Shown piece after piece: positions 36,455 through 45,512 of a stretch of DNA of 64,000 nucleotides. How positions within the stretch are numbered: the first letter of the stretch is position 1; every line of letters begins with the position of its first letter. Both the position numbers and the translations under genes were made by a program. The stretch covers positions 1,018,000 through 1,081,999 of the forward strand of contig NW_026999407.1 of assembly GCF_037126465.1 (NCBI RefSeq), given 5' to 3'. The DNA is from Ornithodoros turicata. Lineage: Eukaryota > Arthropoda > Arachnida > Ixodida > Argasidae. The notes beneath the pieces were generated by a model. That model did not search any database. It was not told the origin of the DNA and saw nothing but the letters and a program-made list of their open reading frames with translations.

Positions 36455-36688
36455 TGACGTTATAAGGAGAACTCGTTCTAGTTCGCCGGTCAGTGGGGGT
36501 CAGCGCCTTGTCCCTTTGCCGCCGTAAACTAGTTTCGCCAGTTCTCCTGGAGAATTGGGGATAGAAGGTGCGGCCGAAGCCAGGAGAAAGGCTTTTTCAG
36601 AACCCCGAACAGCCAAGTAGCAGACGACAGCGGAGTAGCAGACAACATTTCTCTAGACCAATCAGCGAGCATTCTCCTTATAGCGTCA
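36455..36688. mobile_element. 234-bp MITE-like inverted repeat
   Basis: TGACGTTATAAGGAGAA at the left faces TTCTCCTTATAGCGTCA at the right (one mismatch in 17). No clear target duplication. Confidence 0.55.
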
Positions 36689-36945
36689 GCGCGAGGTTCC
36701 AAGCAGATCACAGGCTGGTACTGCACTTCACCACCGTTGCGCACGGTCGCTTTTTGCGGCGTATTTTAAATTCAATTTCTGCGATAATTATGACTCTGTG
36801 GTGTGAATTCCTTCGCATGGTGCATCTTACTGGCCTACTGAACAGTTTTATAGGAAGAAAACAGGGTGTTAAAAATGACTTCTGTGCTACTTTAAGGGAC
36901 GTCTCCATTACAAAGAGCTTAGCTTGGTCAACTACGGTAGCAGAC

Positions 36946-37030
36946 GGGGTCTAGGACGCCGGGCCGGGCCGGGCCGCATAAAAATATGAAGGTCCGGGCC
37001 CGGAAAAGTCGGCCCGTGCAGGGCTCTAAT
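36946..37030. mobile_element. Fragment of a GGGCC word-biased hAT-like element
   Basis: CCGGGCCGGGCCGGGCC, then GGTCCGGGCCCGG and GCCCGTGCAGGGCTCTA. The GCAGGGCTCTA end is the same as the terminal repeat of the ATCCGC element at 3286-3928, but the internal word is different. Confidence 0.55.
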
Positions 37031-37038
37031 CTGGCGTA

Positions 37039-37430
37039 ATGGTTAACGCGATCTCGAATGATGATGACGATGCGCTAACGCCACTCGAACAAAGAAGAGC
37101 TTTCAGAAGCGGTCGAAGGGAAGACCGGAGTTTAGCTCAGGCATGGGAGCAGGCGGCGGCTGGCTCTCACGGCATGAAATGCATGGAGGACATGCTACAC
37201 CACGACGACAAAGTTGCCGGGAAAAAGGTAAGGCAGTTGGTACTGCCGAACAGTAAATGGCGAGATACTGCAGCTCGCACACGACAGCGCTTGTGGAGGA
37301 CACCCGAGGTTGGGGAAAACGCTGTCGCGAATTAAAGCTAGTTTTTACTGGCCGGGTATTGAGGGCGATGGGCGCGAACACTGTCGCACGCGCATTGGGT
37401 GCCAGGTTAATTTTGACCGGGAGAGTACTC
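37039..37430 (+). pseudogene. Ty3/gypsy pol fragment, integrase zinc-binding region
   Basis: The first frame reads RSLAQAWEQA, then DMLHHDDKVAGKKVRQLVLP, which matches the spacer before integrase in arthropod gypsy pol. Continuing in other frames gives GKTLSRIKASFYWPGIEGD and REHCRTRIGC, the second half of the H-H-C-C zinc finger (one Cys is replaced by Arg). At least two frameshifts are needed within 200 bp. It is a short dead fragment with no link to the Kunitz exons on the other strand. Confidence 0.65.
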
Positions 37431-37645
37431 CTAAATGTGCTATTTTTGTTTCTGGCAAGAAACGTCACGTTGATTTTGCGAATTTTGGAGTTCAATTCCA
37501 GAAAGTAATTTTCTCCGAATTGGAAAGTAATAAAATTATTGTAGTACGTGGGCAAAAGCTACCTACAGATGAATGTTGTTGATTACATATTTTATCGTAG
37601 GATGCTTTTCTCGCGAACATTTCTTGGCATGGTTACTGCAACACC

Positions 37646-37894
37646 CAGGGGGCTCAATCGCTTCATCGTCGTTACGGTCGTTACAAGCTAACGAGAGGCG
37701 GGAAATTCAAAAAGGCGGGCGGGAAGTTTAAAAAGGTGGGCACGTGATGAAACACGTGCACGGCGCTCTTCGCGCGATACGTGAAGGCCGTGGTACACGT
37801 CACGCGCAATTTGTCACGTGCCCACCTTTTTTAATTTCCCGCCACTCGTTAGCTTGTAACGACCGTAACGACGATGAAGCGATTAATCCCCCTG
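37646..37894. mobile_element. 249-bp foldback MITE next to a Kunitz exon
   Basis: CAGGGGGCTCAATCGCTTC on the left is mirrored by GAAGCGATTAATCCCCCTG on the right. The arms extend about 60 bp (GTCGTTACGGTCGTTACAAG and its complement) around a centre rich in CACGTG. It ends 131 bp from the Kunitz exon at 38025, in the intron that follows it on the minus strand. Confidence 0.7.
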
Positions 37895-38024
37895 TACGGG
37901 TACTCGTAGCTTATCACGGTGTGTTTTCCTATCGCTTGTGTGGTGCCCTTTTCACTACACCACTCTCCCCCCAAAAAGGAAACGAAACAAAGCGGGGGTA
38001 TCGTCAAGCGACGATGACATTTAC

Positions 38025-38201
38025 CTTCGCATGCAATGATACACTCATCCTTCGTCTCGAAGTTGTTCCCGTTTCCTTGACAACCGCCGTAGATGAATTT
38101 CTTGCAGCTTTTCGTTTCGGGGTCGAAGTAAAACATCTGGAAGTATCCCTTGCAGGGTCCTTTATCCGGGCTTAGATGACAAATGTCAATTGTGCTTTTT
38201 C
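38025..38201 (-). CDS. Kunitz/BPTI-domain exon (third in gene order)
   Basis: This 177-bp exon encodes one complete Kunitz domain with spacing C-8-C-15-C-7-C-12-C-3-C. It begins GKSTIDICHLSPDKGPC, contains the conserved FIYGGCQGNGNNF and ends ECIIACEG. The residue after the second Cys (P1) is Lys, which predicts a trypsin-like serine-protease target. The acceptor (TTCTTCCACACAG) and donor (GAAG|GTAAAT) are both phase 1, so the exon can be skipped or duplicated without changing frame. Kunitz proteins of ticks are secreted and many act on host clotting or inflammation, but the target here cannot be told from sequence. No signal peptide or stop is in the exon. It may join the exon at 40784 or belong to a separate paralogue. 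Confidence 0.93.
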
Positions 38202-38209
38202 CTGTGTGG

Positions 38210-39325
38210 AAGAACGCACACACCGTCACGGATAATGATACGAATGTGGAAATGGTGTCTGCTGTTTTATCCTGTTTTTGCTGATTACACACATTATGAA
38301 CTCATTTCATTTTATTTATGTTATGCGTCCATAAACGGCCCTAGAGGCTTCATAATGGTGCAAAGAAAGACAATAAAACATATTCACATTCGCAACAACA
38401 TAAACTTAATTAGCAAAAACTGGTGAAGAGCATTTTTTAACATTTGAGATAAAGCGATCAATATCACAAGCAACGTGTACTTTATTAAATAAACGTTGCA
38501 ACCGTATTATTGGATTCAGTAAATTCACTTCAAGCACTTCGACAATCTGATAATGTCCAGTTATCTAGCGGGATAGCTCGGGTCACACATTCACAATCAA
38601 GAATACCATGCGCACACTTGTAGAGGAAGACACACGAGTTTTTCGTCCAAAGTCCAACGCCCTCATATCACAGCGATTTAGAATTCTGAAGTATTTATAT
38701 AGAAACGTCTTCGGAAATACCTATCGTAATAGATTCGTACGAATATACGGTGTACATCCTTGATTTTAGATGCTAGAACTCGACCCATTCTGTTCAACAC
38801 TATGGAGCATTATTCGAGCCTCGGGATAACGAGAGAACGGAACAATCTTATAAAACAATGGGGATCACTGAACCCACCAGTGATCCTTGCGATCAGGCCC
38901 AAAACAGAGAAAGAATTGACAATGTGATTAATATGTTCCGCAAAGTTTAGTTGCGCAAATGTGGAAAGGCTGACTGCTGTTTATCCTGACTTTGGGCAGA
39001 TTATGTACTCTTACAGGCATTATGTAAACTGATGAGGCCGGTGACGGAATATTGTAGCAGTTTTTCTACGATGTAAGCATGAGAAAGGATCATGCGTCCA
39101 CTTTGCGAACCGCAAGGAATGTCCGACAGTGTGTGTGACACAAGCGAACGTAGTGATTCTCAGCAAGAAGGTCGCGAATCTCTTGGACATCGAACGTCTT
39201 GAGAGTCCATTTGTTCCACTAACACCTGCCTGCGCCACATTGTATTTCCGCAACAACTCAATATGACGCGGATGTGCAATCAATGTCAATATGATATTAG
39301 AGACAGGATGACGTAAATATTGAAA
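38210..39325. other. No gene seen; intron or intergenic
   Basis: This lies between two Kunitz exons. It is AT-rich with no recognisable repeat. Confidence 0.4.
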
Positions 39326-39328
39326 CGT

Positions 39329-39420
39329 GGCTGTCGCCGAGAAAGCGACGGGGATCGAAGCACTCGCCGCTGATTTGCGTGTCGAGTGCGCTAACCACTA
39401 CGCTACGCTGACACGGCTTG
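39329..39420 (-). repeat. tRNA-derived SINE head
   Basis: On the minus strand GCGTAGTGGTTAGCGCACTCG resembles box A and CTTCGATCCCCG box B, about 30 nt apart, with a tRNA-like 5' start. A second, different tRNA-type SINE from those at 40 kb and 44 kb. Confidence 0.55.
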
Positions 39421-39519
39421 TTGACGACTTCCCAAGGGGCCTCATTCAACGAACGGGACTCTTCGCAGTATCTCCTACATGACGAACAAGAAAATCGAGA
39501 GACCAGGCAAGACAACAGA

Positions 39520-39720
39520 AATACTTTCTCAGACGCCTTTTCTTGTTGGTCATGTACCAGCTTACGAGTGTTTTGAATTGAATTTGAATTGAATTTTATT
39601 TCACACATGGTGTGAGAAACTATGGGGAAAAAAAACAAGTGGTTTTTCGCAATGTTTTTCAGCTTTACCATTCTAGTAGGGAAGGCATTTCGGAATGGAA
39701 TGGGGTAATTCGACATGCCC
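39520..39720 (-). pseudogene. Possible LINE 3' end
   Basis: The minus frame SNYPIPFRNAFPTRMVK resembles the conserved C-terminal segment of jockey/CR1-type RTs, followed by a short 3' part with repeated AATTCAA units (39568-39598), the usual microsatellite tail. Confidence 0.35.
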
Positions 39721-40050
39721 TTTCAGTTTCAAAGAACAAAAAAGAAACGTGAGGCTGAGTTTGCCCTAATTTCGGAGTTCAATTCAGAAAATTCAATTTC
39801 TCCCGGCTTCAAATGGAAAAAAATGCTCAACAAAAGCTCCCCGAGCTCAAACGAGTACACTTTTTAATGTGACGTTTTGATACGTTAGGTGATGCACACG
39901 CTATCTTCCATTTTCTTCGTGCGCAAATGAGCCACTTTCAATTATTACTCTTGGTTTTACGCATTTATGCGCTTCAGCTACTTCCTTTCTTTTAACTTCT
40001 CTCAATTTGAAGAACCAGAAAGGTGCAGAGCGGTTCTAGAAATAAACAGT

Positions 40051-40260
40051 GAAAGATGAAAGTCACTGAAAAGGTTAGCCAGCTGTAGGGATCGAACCCA
40101 CATCTTCTGGATTACCGGTCCAGGGCTCTACCGCTATCCCTACAGCTGGCTAACCTTTTCAGTGACTTTCATCTTTCATCTTTGATTTCTTAGGCAATTT
40201 GAGGCTTTGTTTGTATCTGTCCCTTCTATGTTGTTCCAGCCTCAGAACATCAGTTTCTCT
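40051..40260 (+). repeat. SINE inverted dimer with 42-bp perfect arms
   Basis: 40051-40092 and 40136-40177 are perfect reverse complements. The left part is a minus-strand SINE head (box B GGTTCGATCCC, anticodon-arm region GGACCGGTAATCC). The right part resumes on the plus strand with the SINE body and its tail (TGTTGTTCCAGCCTCAG). Confidence 0.8.
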
Positions 40261-40411
40261 CTTGTTCAACAGGTGCCGCTTGCGTCGATTTCCGTCGTAT
40301 GAATGTGTGTATGAGTGAGCAAAAAATGTACGAGTGAAAGGAGGGTGAGTGAGAATGAGTGGCTGGTTTGTCGTTCCTTCAGATGACGCACCCCGAAAGT
40401 CGCTGGAGAGG

Positions 40412-40665
40412 CGTGTTAGCTTAGCTCAATTGGTAGAGCCCTGGACCGGTAGAAGATGTGGGTTCGATCCCTACAGCTGGCTAACCTTTTCAGTGACTTT
40501 TGATCTTTCATCGTTGATTTCTTAGGCAATTTGAGGCTTTGTTTGTATTAGAGTCACTAAATAAGCTACACGTAGCTTATTTAGTGACTCTAGTTTGTAT
40601 CTGTCCCTTCTATGTTGTTCCAGCCTCAGAACATCAGTTTCTCTCTCTTTCTCTCTAGAAATAAA
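40412..40665 (+). repeat. tRNA-derived SINE with box A and box B
   Basis: Box A is TAGCTCAATTGG (40422-40433) and box B GGTTCGATCCC (40461-40471). Six bases of the anticodon arm (AATCCA) are missing compared with the copy at 40051. The body continues to AGCCTCAGAACATCAG and a CT-rich tail. A 45-bp palindrome interrupts the tail at 40548-40592. Confidence 0.8.
40548..40592. mobile_element. 45-bp palindromic insertion with 7-bp duplication
   Basis: The insert has 21-nt arms around a 2-nt loop (arms start TAGAGTCACTAAATAAGC). It is bordered by GTTTGTA on both sides (40541-40547 and 40593-40599). The sister SINE copy at 40200-40225 has the uninterrupted sequence with a single GTTTGTA. Confidence 0.75.
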
Positions 40666-40783
40666 CAGCCGTTTCCGTACTTCCTACAACAGTGGTTCCC
40701 AAACTGGGGGTCGCGACAAGTTCGGATGGGGATCGGCACACAAAGTAACGAATTGACATAACTGTCGTAAGATGAGGCCTTAC

Positions 40784-40954
40784 TTCCGCAAGTAGCGTCG
40801 CACATCTCGAACGTCTCGAAGTTGTTTTCGTTTCCTTGGCAACCACTGTAGACGAATGACTCGCAGTTCCTGTCCTGAAGGTCGTAATAGAACCTGATCA
40901 CGAAGTCGTCGCACATTCCTTGTTCTTTCGGCAGCTCACAGATAACAGGATTCT
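40784..40954 (-). CDS. Kunitz-domain exon with Asp at P1 (second in gene order)
   Basis: This 171-bp exon has canonical spacing C-8-C-15-C-7-C-12-C-3-C, starting NPVICELPKEQGMCDD and including FVYSGCQGNENNF and FEMCDATCG. The P1 residue after the second Cys is Asp instead of Lys or Arg, and Gly-36/37 of the usual YGGC is Ser-Gly. It is therefore unlikely to be a trypsin inhibitor. It may act by a non-canonical surface, as several tick Kunitz proteins do, or be a structural repeat. The acceptor (TTGTACTGCAG) and donor (GGAA|GTAAGG) are phase 1. The frame is intact, arguing against a pseudogene. A duplicated segment (copy B) begins about 400 bp upstream of it on the minus strand. Confidence 0.92.
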
Positions 40955-42924
40955 CTGCAGTACAACATCAGTACAACATGGCTATTCATGACAGGTTACA
41001 TGCATGTCGGATGGGAGTCGCACTGTCAACAACACCCACATAATAAATAAAACTGTCTCGCTGATCGACGAGACGTGGTTTAAGAGTCCGTCAATCCCAA
41101 GCATGCTTTCATGCGAAGAGCCATGGGAAGGAGCCATCATCAACCACAAGGGCAGACACTCGTTGCCGGAGACTTTCTTTGCTCAGAATGATTAGGAAAT
41201 ATGCTAATATTTTCTTGCATAAAATAATCAAATAGATTTGTGTTCAAGTTTACTTATTGTAAATTTATCGTTATTGTATCGTATTTTCACCTTTCATCCA
41301 CATATTTGTAAAGTATTGAGCGATTACGTGAAGTTTCGACACAAAGAATGCCTGCCTTCACAGCGGGAGGAAAGTGGCTGGGACTTGCAGATACGTATGT
41401 CTTGTGGTTCAGCTTTCTAGTTTAGTTGTGAGAGTGAACATATGCTTTAATGTGTCCTTACCATTCAATATGAGATGTGGCATACAGTTGACACGGCAGT
41501 GTACACGTGTTAACAAAACAGTTTGATACACTCTGAAAACGAGTGACACGTGAGTGACACCTAAAGTAGGTGTGACAGTTTTGTGTGCGTGAAAGCGAGC
41601 ATTTAAAAAGTGTCACAGCACAAAGTTAGGCTCTGCAACGATCAAAGGCGCCTTTATGAGTGTCACACGGGGTTACCACATGTCTCACCGTAAATAAAAA
41701 GCTCTTCGTTAGCCTTCTGGCGGGACGCTCGTGGCATTTCAATTGCGACACTCGTGGAAACTGCGGTTTTACTTTCTATTTCTTCATCAGCAGGTTTTCC
41801 ATGCGTGTTTCTACGAGTGCTCGGACGTCGACCTAGTCGCAACACGCCGAGGGATGTGCAGGTGCTTAGCTTACAATGAACACTTGGCATCCTCTGTGCA
41901 CGACAGACATCATGTACGGCCACCTTCACGTTGAGCATGGGTTCATCGGTGAGTTTCTAATATAATTTCCGCGTAACCGTGAGCAGCGTTATGATAATTA
42001 CGCGTCTCGTCGGATAAATGTCAAAGCAAATGGTTTCTGTGCAGGCCAAGTAATTCACTTTGTACGCAATCGCATCCGCAGCATGAACGTGTGAAACATA
42101 ACTTGATGCTCAACGTGCACTACCTTCCATGTCTAGTAATATAGCTGCACCGATAATAAACCCACGAATACGCAATATGTCGCTATCGCGCCCAATACTT
42201 TTGATATGCCACGTCGCACGCATTAAGAACACAGAAAGATGCGTTGGAGGAGTTTCGCTTTCTCGCGGCTTATCCCCGACCAGCGCGGGCGAGTGCTCTA
42301 TGCCGGTAAAAAAGGAAGGCGAACCGCAAAAAAATTCACACAACGTTCAGACTTCCCTTGCTTTTTCCGTTTCTCTGCTCTGATACTTTTTATTTTTCAT
42401 CTGCTTTAGTTCGGTGTTTTCATGCAACGTCTATAAATTTACAACGCAGAGGATATGCCATTTGCCAACCAAATACAAACACACTGTCACTCCTTCTGCT
42501 GCTGTCGGTAGCTCGGCAATTGTAACGTTGGCCATATTCGTTCTCATTCTGTTTTCAGAAATAATGTCTTCTCACACCTACGCTGCCACATAGGAAGACG
42601 TCTGTAATTATTTTCTTAATTATTCTTTCCGAAATCAGATAAGGTTCCCTAATTTATTTAGCTTTGTTTTAGCCGGTCTGCACCCAATGCCCTCTCTACA
42701 TCACAACAACAAATAAATCGTGACTATGACATGTGATTATATCACATTTTAGCCTATTGTGTATGTTTTCTGTCGTTCGTAGTGCGGATCCGTTGACAGT
42801 CATTTGTAACTATTACTTCACACACAATGTGACGTGCATTAACTGGTTGGGTCAAATGTGTATGATCTGATCATGCTGGTCTACACTAGTGTTGCTTTGA
42901 GCATCGGTGACCCATCTCAGTGCA

Positions 42925-43030
42925 GCACAGTCATAGTCAGCCAGTGGCACAGCCATAGTCACACACATGGCACAGTGGCACAGCCATACACAGTGACACA
43001 CAGTGGCACAGCCATAGTCAGTGCAGCACA
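42925..43030 (+). repeat. Short tandem expansion private to copy B
   Basis: Units of CAGTGGCACAGCCATA with variants such as CACACACATGG and GTCAGTGCAGCACAG occur about five times. Copy A has only a single short version at 1445-1465. Confidence 0.65.
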
Positions 43031-43136
43031 GTTGCCATATCGTGACACTTACCAGACCTGTGACACTTGGAGCACGTGAAGCGTGACGTTTGCGAACAGA
43101 AATCCTGTACATGAAATATGGCAGTTACAGAAAAAG

Positions 43137-43215
43137 CGGAGAGATTTGAACCACGCATCTCTCGATTACCGACCTTGACCAATTCGACCACGCTGGCATC
43201 CGCTTTCCGACGACT
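43137..43215 (-). repeat. tRNA-derived SINE or tRNA pseudogene, copy B, uninterrupted
   Basis: Minus strand GTGGTCGAATTGGTCAAGG and box B GGTTCAAATCTC, without the 79-bp insertion seen at 1592-1670. Confidence 0.6.
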
Positions 43216-43237
43216 TGTCTGGGAGGTTGTGTCATGT

Positions 43238-43400
43238 TTGTCCCAGGGTGTCGAACCGTACCCGAACTGTTATTTTTGCCGGAACCGAACCCGAACCGAA
43301 ATTTTCCTGACACTGTTGAACCTGAACTGGTATGACCGTAAAAAATAATGGCGGTAACCAGTTCGCAACTGAACGGGTCGGACATAAAAGAAGTCAGCAT
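43238..43400. other. Word-biased stretch (GAACCGAACCC)
   Basis: GTGTCGAACCGTACCCGAACT, CCGGAACCGAACCC, GAACCGAAAT and later GAACCTGAACTGG are degenerate copies of one word. Present in copy B, absent from copy A at the matching place. Confidence 0.5.
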
Positions 43401-44043
43401 AAGAGTTCAAGTGCCTCTCAACCCCCGAACGACAACACACTGGTCTTCGTATCACGGCTTTCGCAAATTTTCAGCTAACAGTCAAACGAGGGCGTATGGG
43501 CCTGTTGCTCTGGGCCAGGTGGCGCGTGTGAGCAGCAACATCAGCGCCCCAAATCATGCAATACTCCCCAGTTTAGCAGACGACGCGGCACTTCCAAGTA
43601 CACGGTTTCGAGTTGTTCGCGCTTTTCAAGAAGCACCGCTTTTTCTGTTGATTTCCTATAGGTTTTGTAGCTTCCTTGGCACCATACCGTTTGACACACC
43701 ATGCAAAACCCGCTGATGGAACTGCTTACTATTGGGATCCGCGGCCGTTTGGGCCCGAAATGGCGCTGTGCAAACTTCACTGCAACAGCCCTATAGTAGA
43801 TTGTAATGTATTTGCATATCTTTTAATAATGTTCGTAGACGGCTAAAATGGCATATTCTAACGCCGTAATACGGGCTGTGGGTGATGAAATTAACACATG
43901 ATTAGTGGAAGAGACTGTTCTTCTTCTGGGGCATATTATTAGGCATATTCTCCACACTCCTTCCAGCTCTCCATACGTCCATGGCCCGGTGTTCAACTTG
44001 TCGTTATCTTACAAAGGGCGTCAAATGCATCACCTCGCACCGT

Positions 44044-44296
44044 GGTAGTGCTGGTGGTGAAAGCGCTCGCCGTTGTCGGCCTTATTTATGTGGGCAACGT
44101 CACCACTCACGCCCTGGGGAATGTGCGTCCTGGGCCGACTTCTAGGGAAACTGTGCCGGCGTATGTCTGAAAGCGTCTGAGGAAAACCCAGAAAAAAGCC
44201 CAGACAGCACAGCCGGCACCAGGATTCGAACCCGGGTACCTCCTAGTCTCGATGTGACATGGCCAGCACGCTAATCACTGAACCACGGGAGCTGGT
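44044..44296 (-). repeat. Ruka-like tRNA-derived SINE, full
   Basis: Read on the minus strand: head GTGGTTCAGTGATTAGCGTGC, box B GGTTCGAATCC, body with GCCGGCACAGTTTCCC and CGGCCCAGGACGCACATTCC, and a CCA-rich tail. The body and tRNA head match what is described for Ruka SINEs of ticks (from memory of the family; not searched). Flanked by CCTCGCACCGT at 44033-44043 and 44297-44307. Confidence 0.8.
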
Positions 44297-44307
44297 CCTC
44301 GCACCGT

Positions 44308-44437
44308 GGTGGTGGTGGTGGTGGTGGTGATAGAGCTTGCCGTTGTCGGCCTCACGTATGTGGGCAACGTCACGACTCACGCCCTGGGGGAATGTGCGTC
44401 CTGGGCCGACTTCTAAGGGAACTGTGCCGACATATGT
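44308..44437 (-). repeat. Ruka-like SINE, 5'-truncated, same target
   Basis: The same body (CGGCCCAGGACGCACATTCC) and CCA tail, but without the tRNA head. Flanked by CCTCGCACCGT at 44297-44307 and 44438-44448, so three copies of one 11-bp target enclose two SINEs. Confidence 0.8.
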
Positions 44438-45512
44438 CCTCGCACCGTCATTCGCCACCAGCTCTTGCGCGAGCCTATCAAAGCGGCTTTGGAGCGCGCC
44501 AACTTTAAATATAACGATAACGATCGCTATGTGAGAGTTGAAAATCGTGTGTACCCCGCTCATAGCCACAGTTCGACCTCTTTCTTCACGGAATGTCCAT
44601 CAACTGTAATAAGTTTCTCCTTTTCTAGAAATAGCCAGTCTTATTGCTGCGGATTACTTGCATTGTCTCTCTTATGGCGGCATATTATCGCATTTTGCAA
44701 GAGTTGCTGAGTACTGCATCAAAGGACGCAGAAAGTACGTTCTTGAGCTGTGTCGGCCATTTCCACATTCTTCGATATTGTAAGAAGTCCTGCTGGAGCT
44801 ATAATGCGAGCGAAATCAGGACAGCTTTCTGATTCCTCAAAGTGAGGTGGTCTGTAGAATGGCACGGGGCAGTTAGTGCTTCAGCTACTGCCTCCGTAAA
44901 TAGGACAGCGTTCACTGCAATTCGACTTTTAGGACCCTGCAACTGATGCTGTTTACGTGCAGCATATCGTCCATTTCCAGGTTGATTTTACTAAGAGTGT
45001 GGTTCACGTGAACGGCGTCATATGAAAGTTTCTTCTTCTTTCTTTTTTTTTTTTTTTATTGCTGCATGCACACAGTAGCCTACCACGTACGTATATTAAG
45101 GTAGGTAGGCTTTCCTACTTCTCTGCATCATCGAACTTGGTGACATCGGTGTCGAAGAGTCTGTGGGGTGCATTTCTGCTTTGCAAGTTTTTGTAGAAAG
45201 TGTAGCATTTTTAGTAGAATAACCTGACACGCCCAGAATGATATCATTCTCTTTTCTCGTTCGTTTCGTAGTTTTTCTATTTGGGAGAAGAAATTCATTT
45301 ACCTTGCAGATTGCAAACACGGTGCGGTTTTTCATAGCTTACCATGTCAAAATAAGTTTGCATTCTATTTGTCAATTTATCTAACGAGGCTTCTACAAAA
45401 TTTGGGATATCTGGGTTTGCTGTTTTTGAGAAGAAACTTTTATTCGGGTAAGGACATGCACGGGACACAACGCGACTTTCTTTCATTCGCAAAGGCGTAA
45501 GCCAACCATTAA

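Noticed and set aside
40412..40490. Functional tRNA gene
   Set aside because: Box A and box B are present but the anticodon arm has a 6-base deletion and the sequence continues into a SINE body.
43240..43400. CRISPR-like or telomeric repeat
   Set aside because: The repeated word is degenerate with variable spacing, so neither a CRISPR array nor a telomere tract fits.
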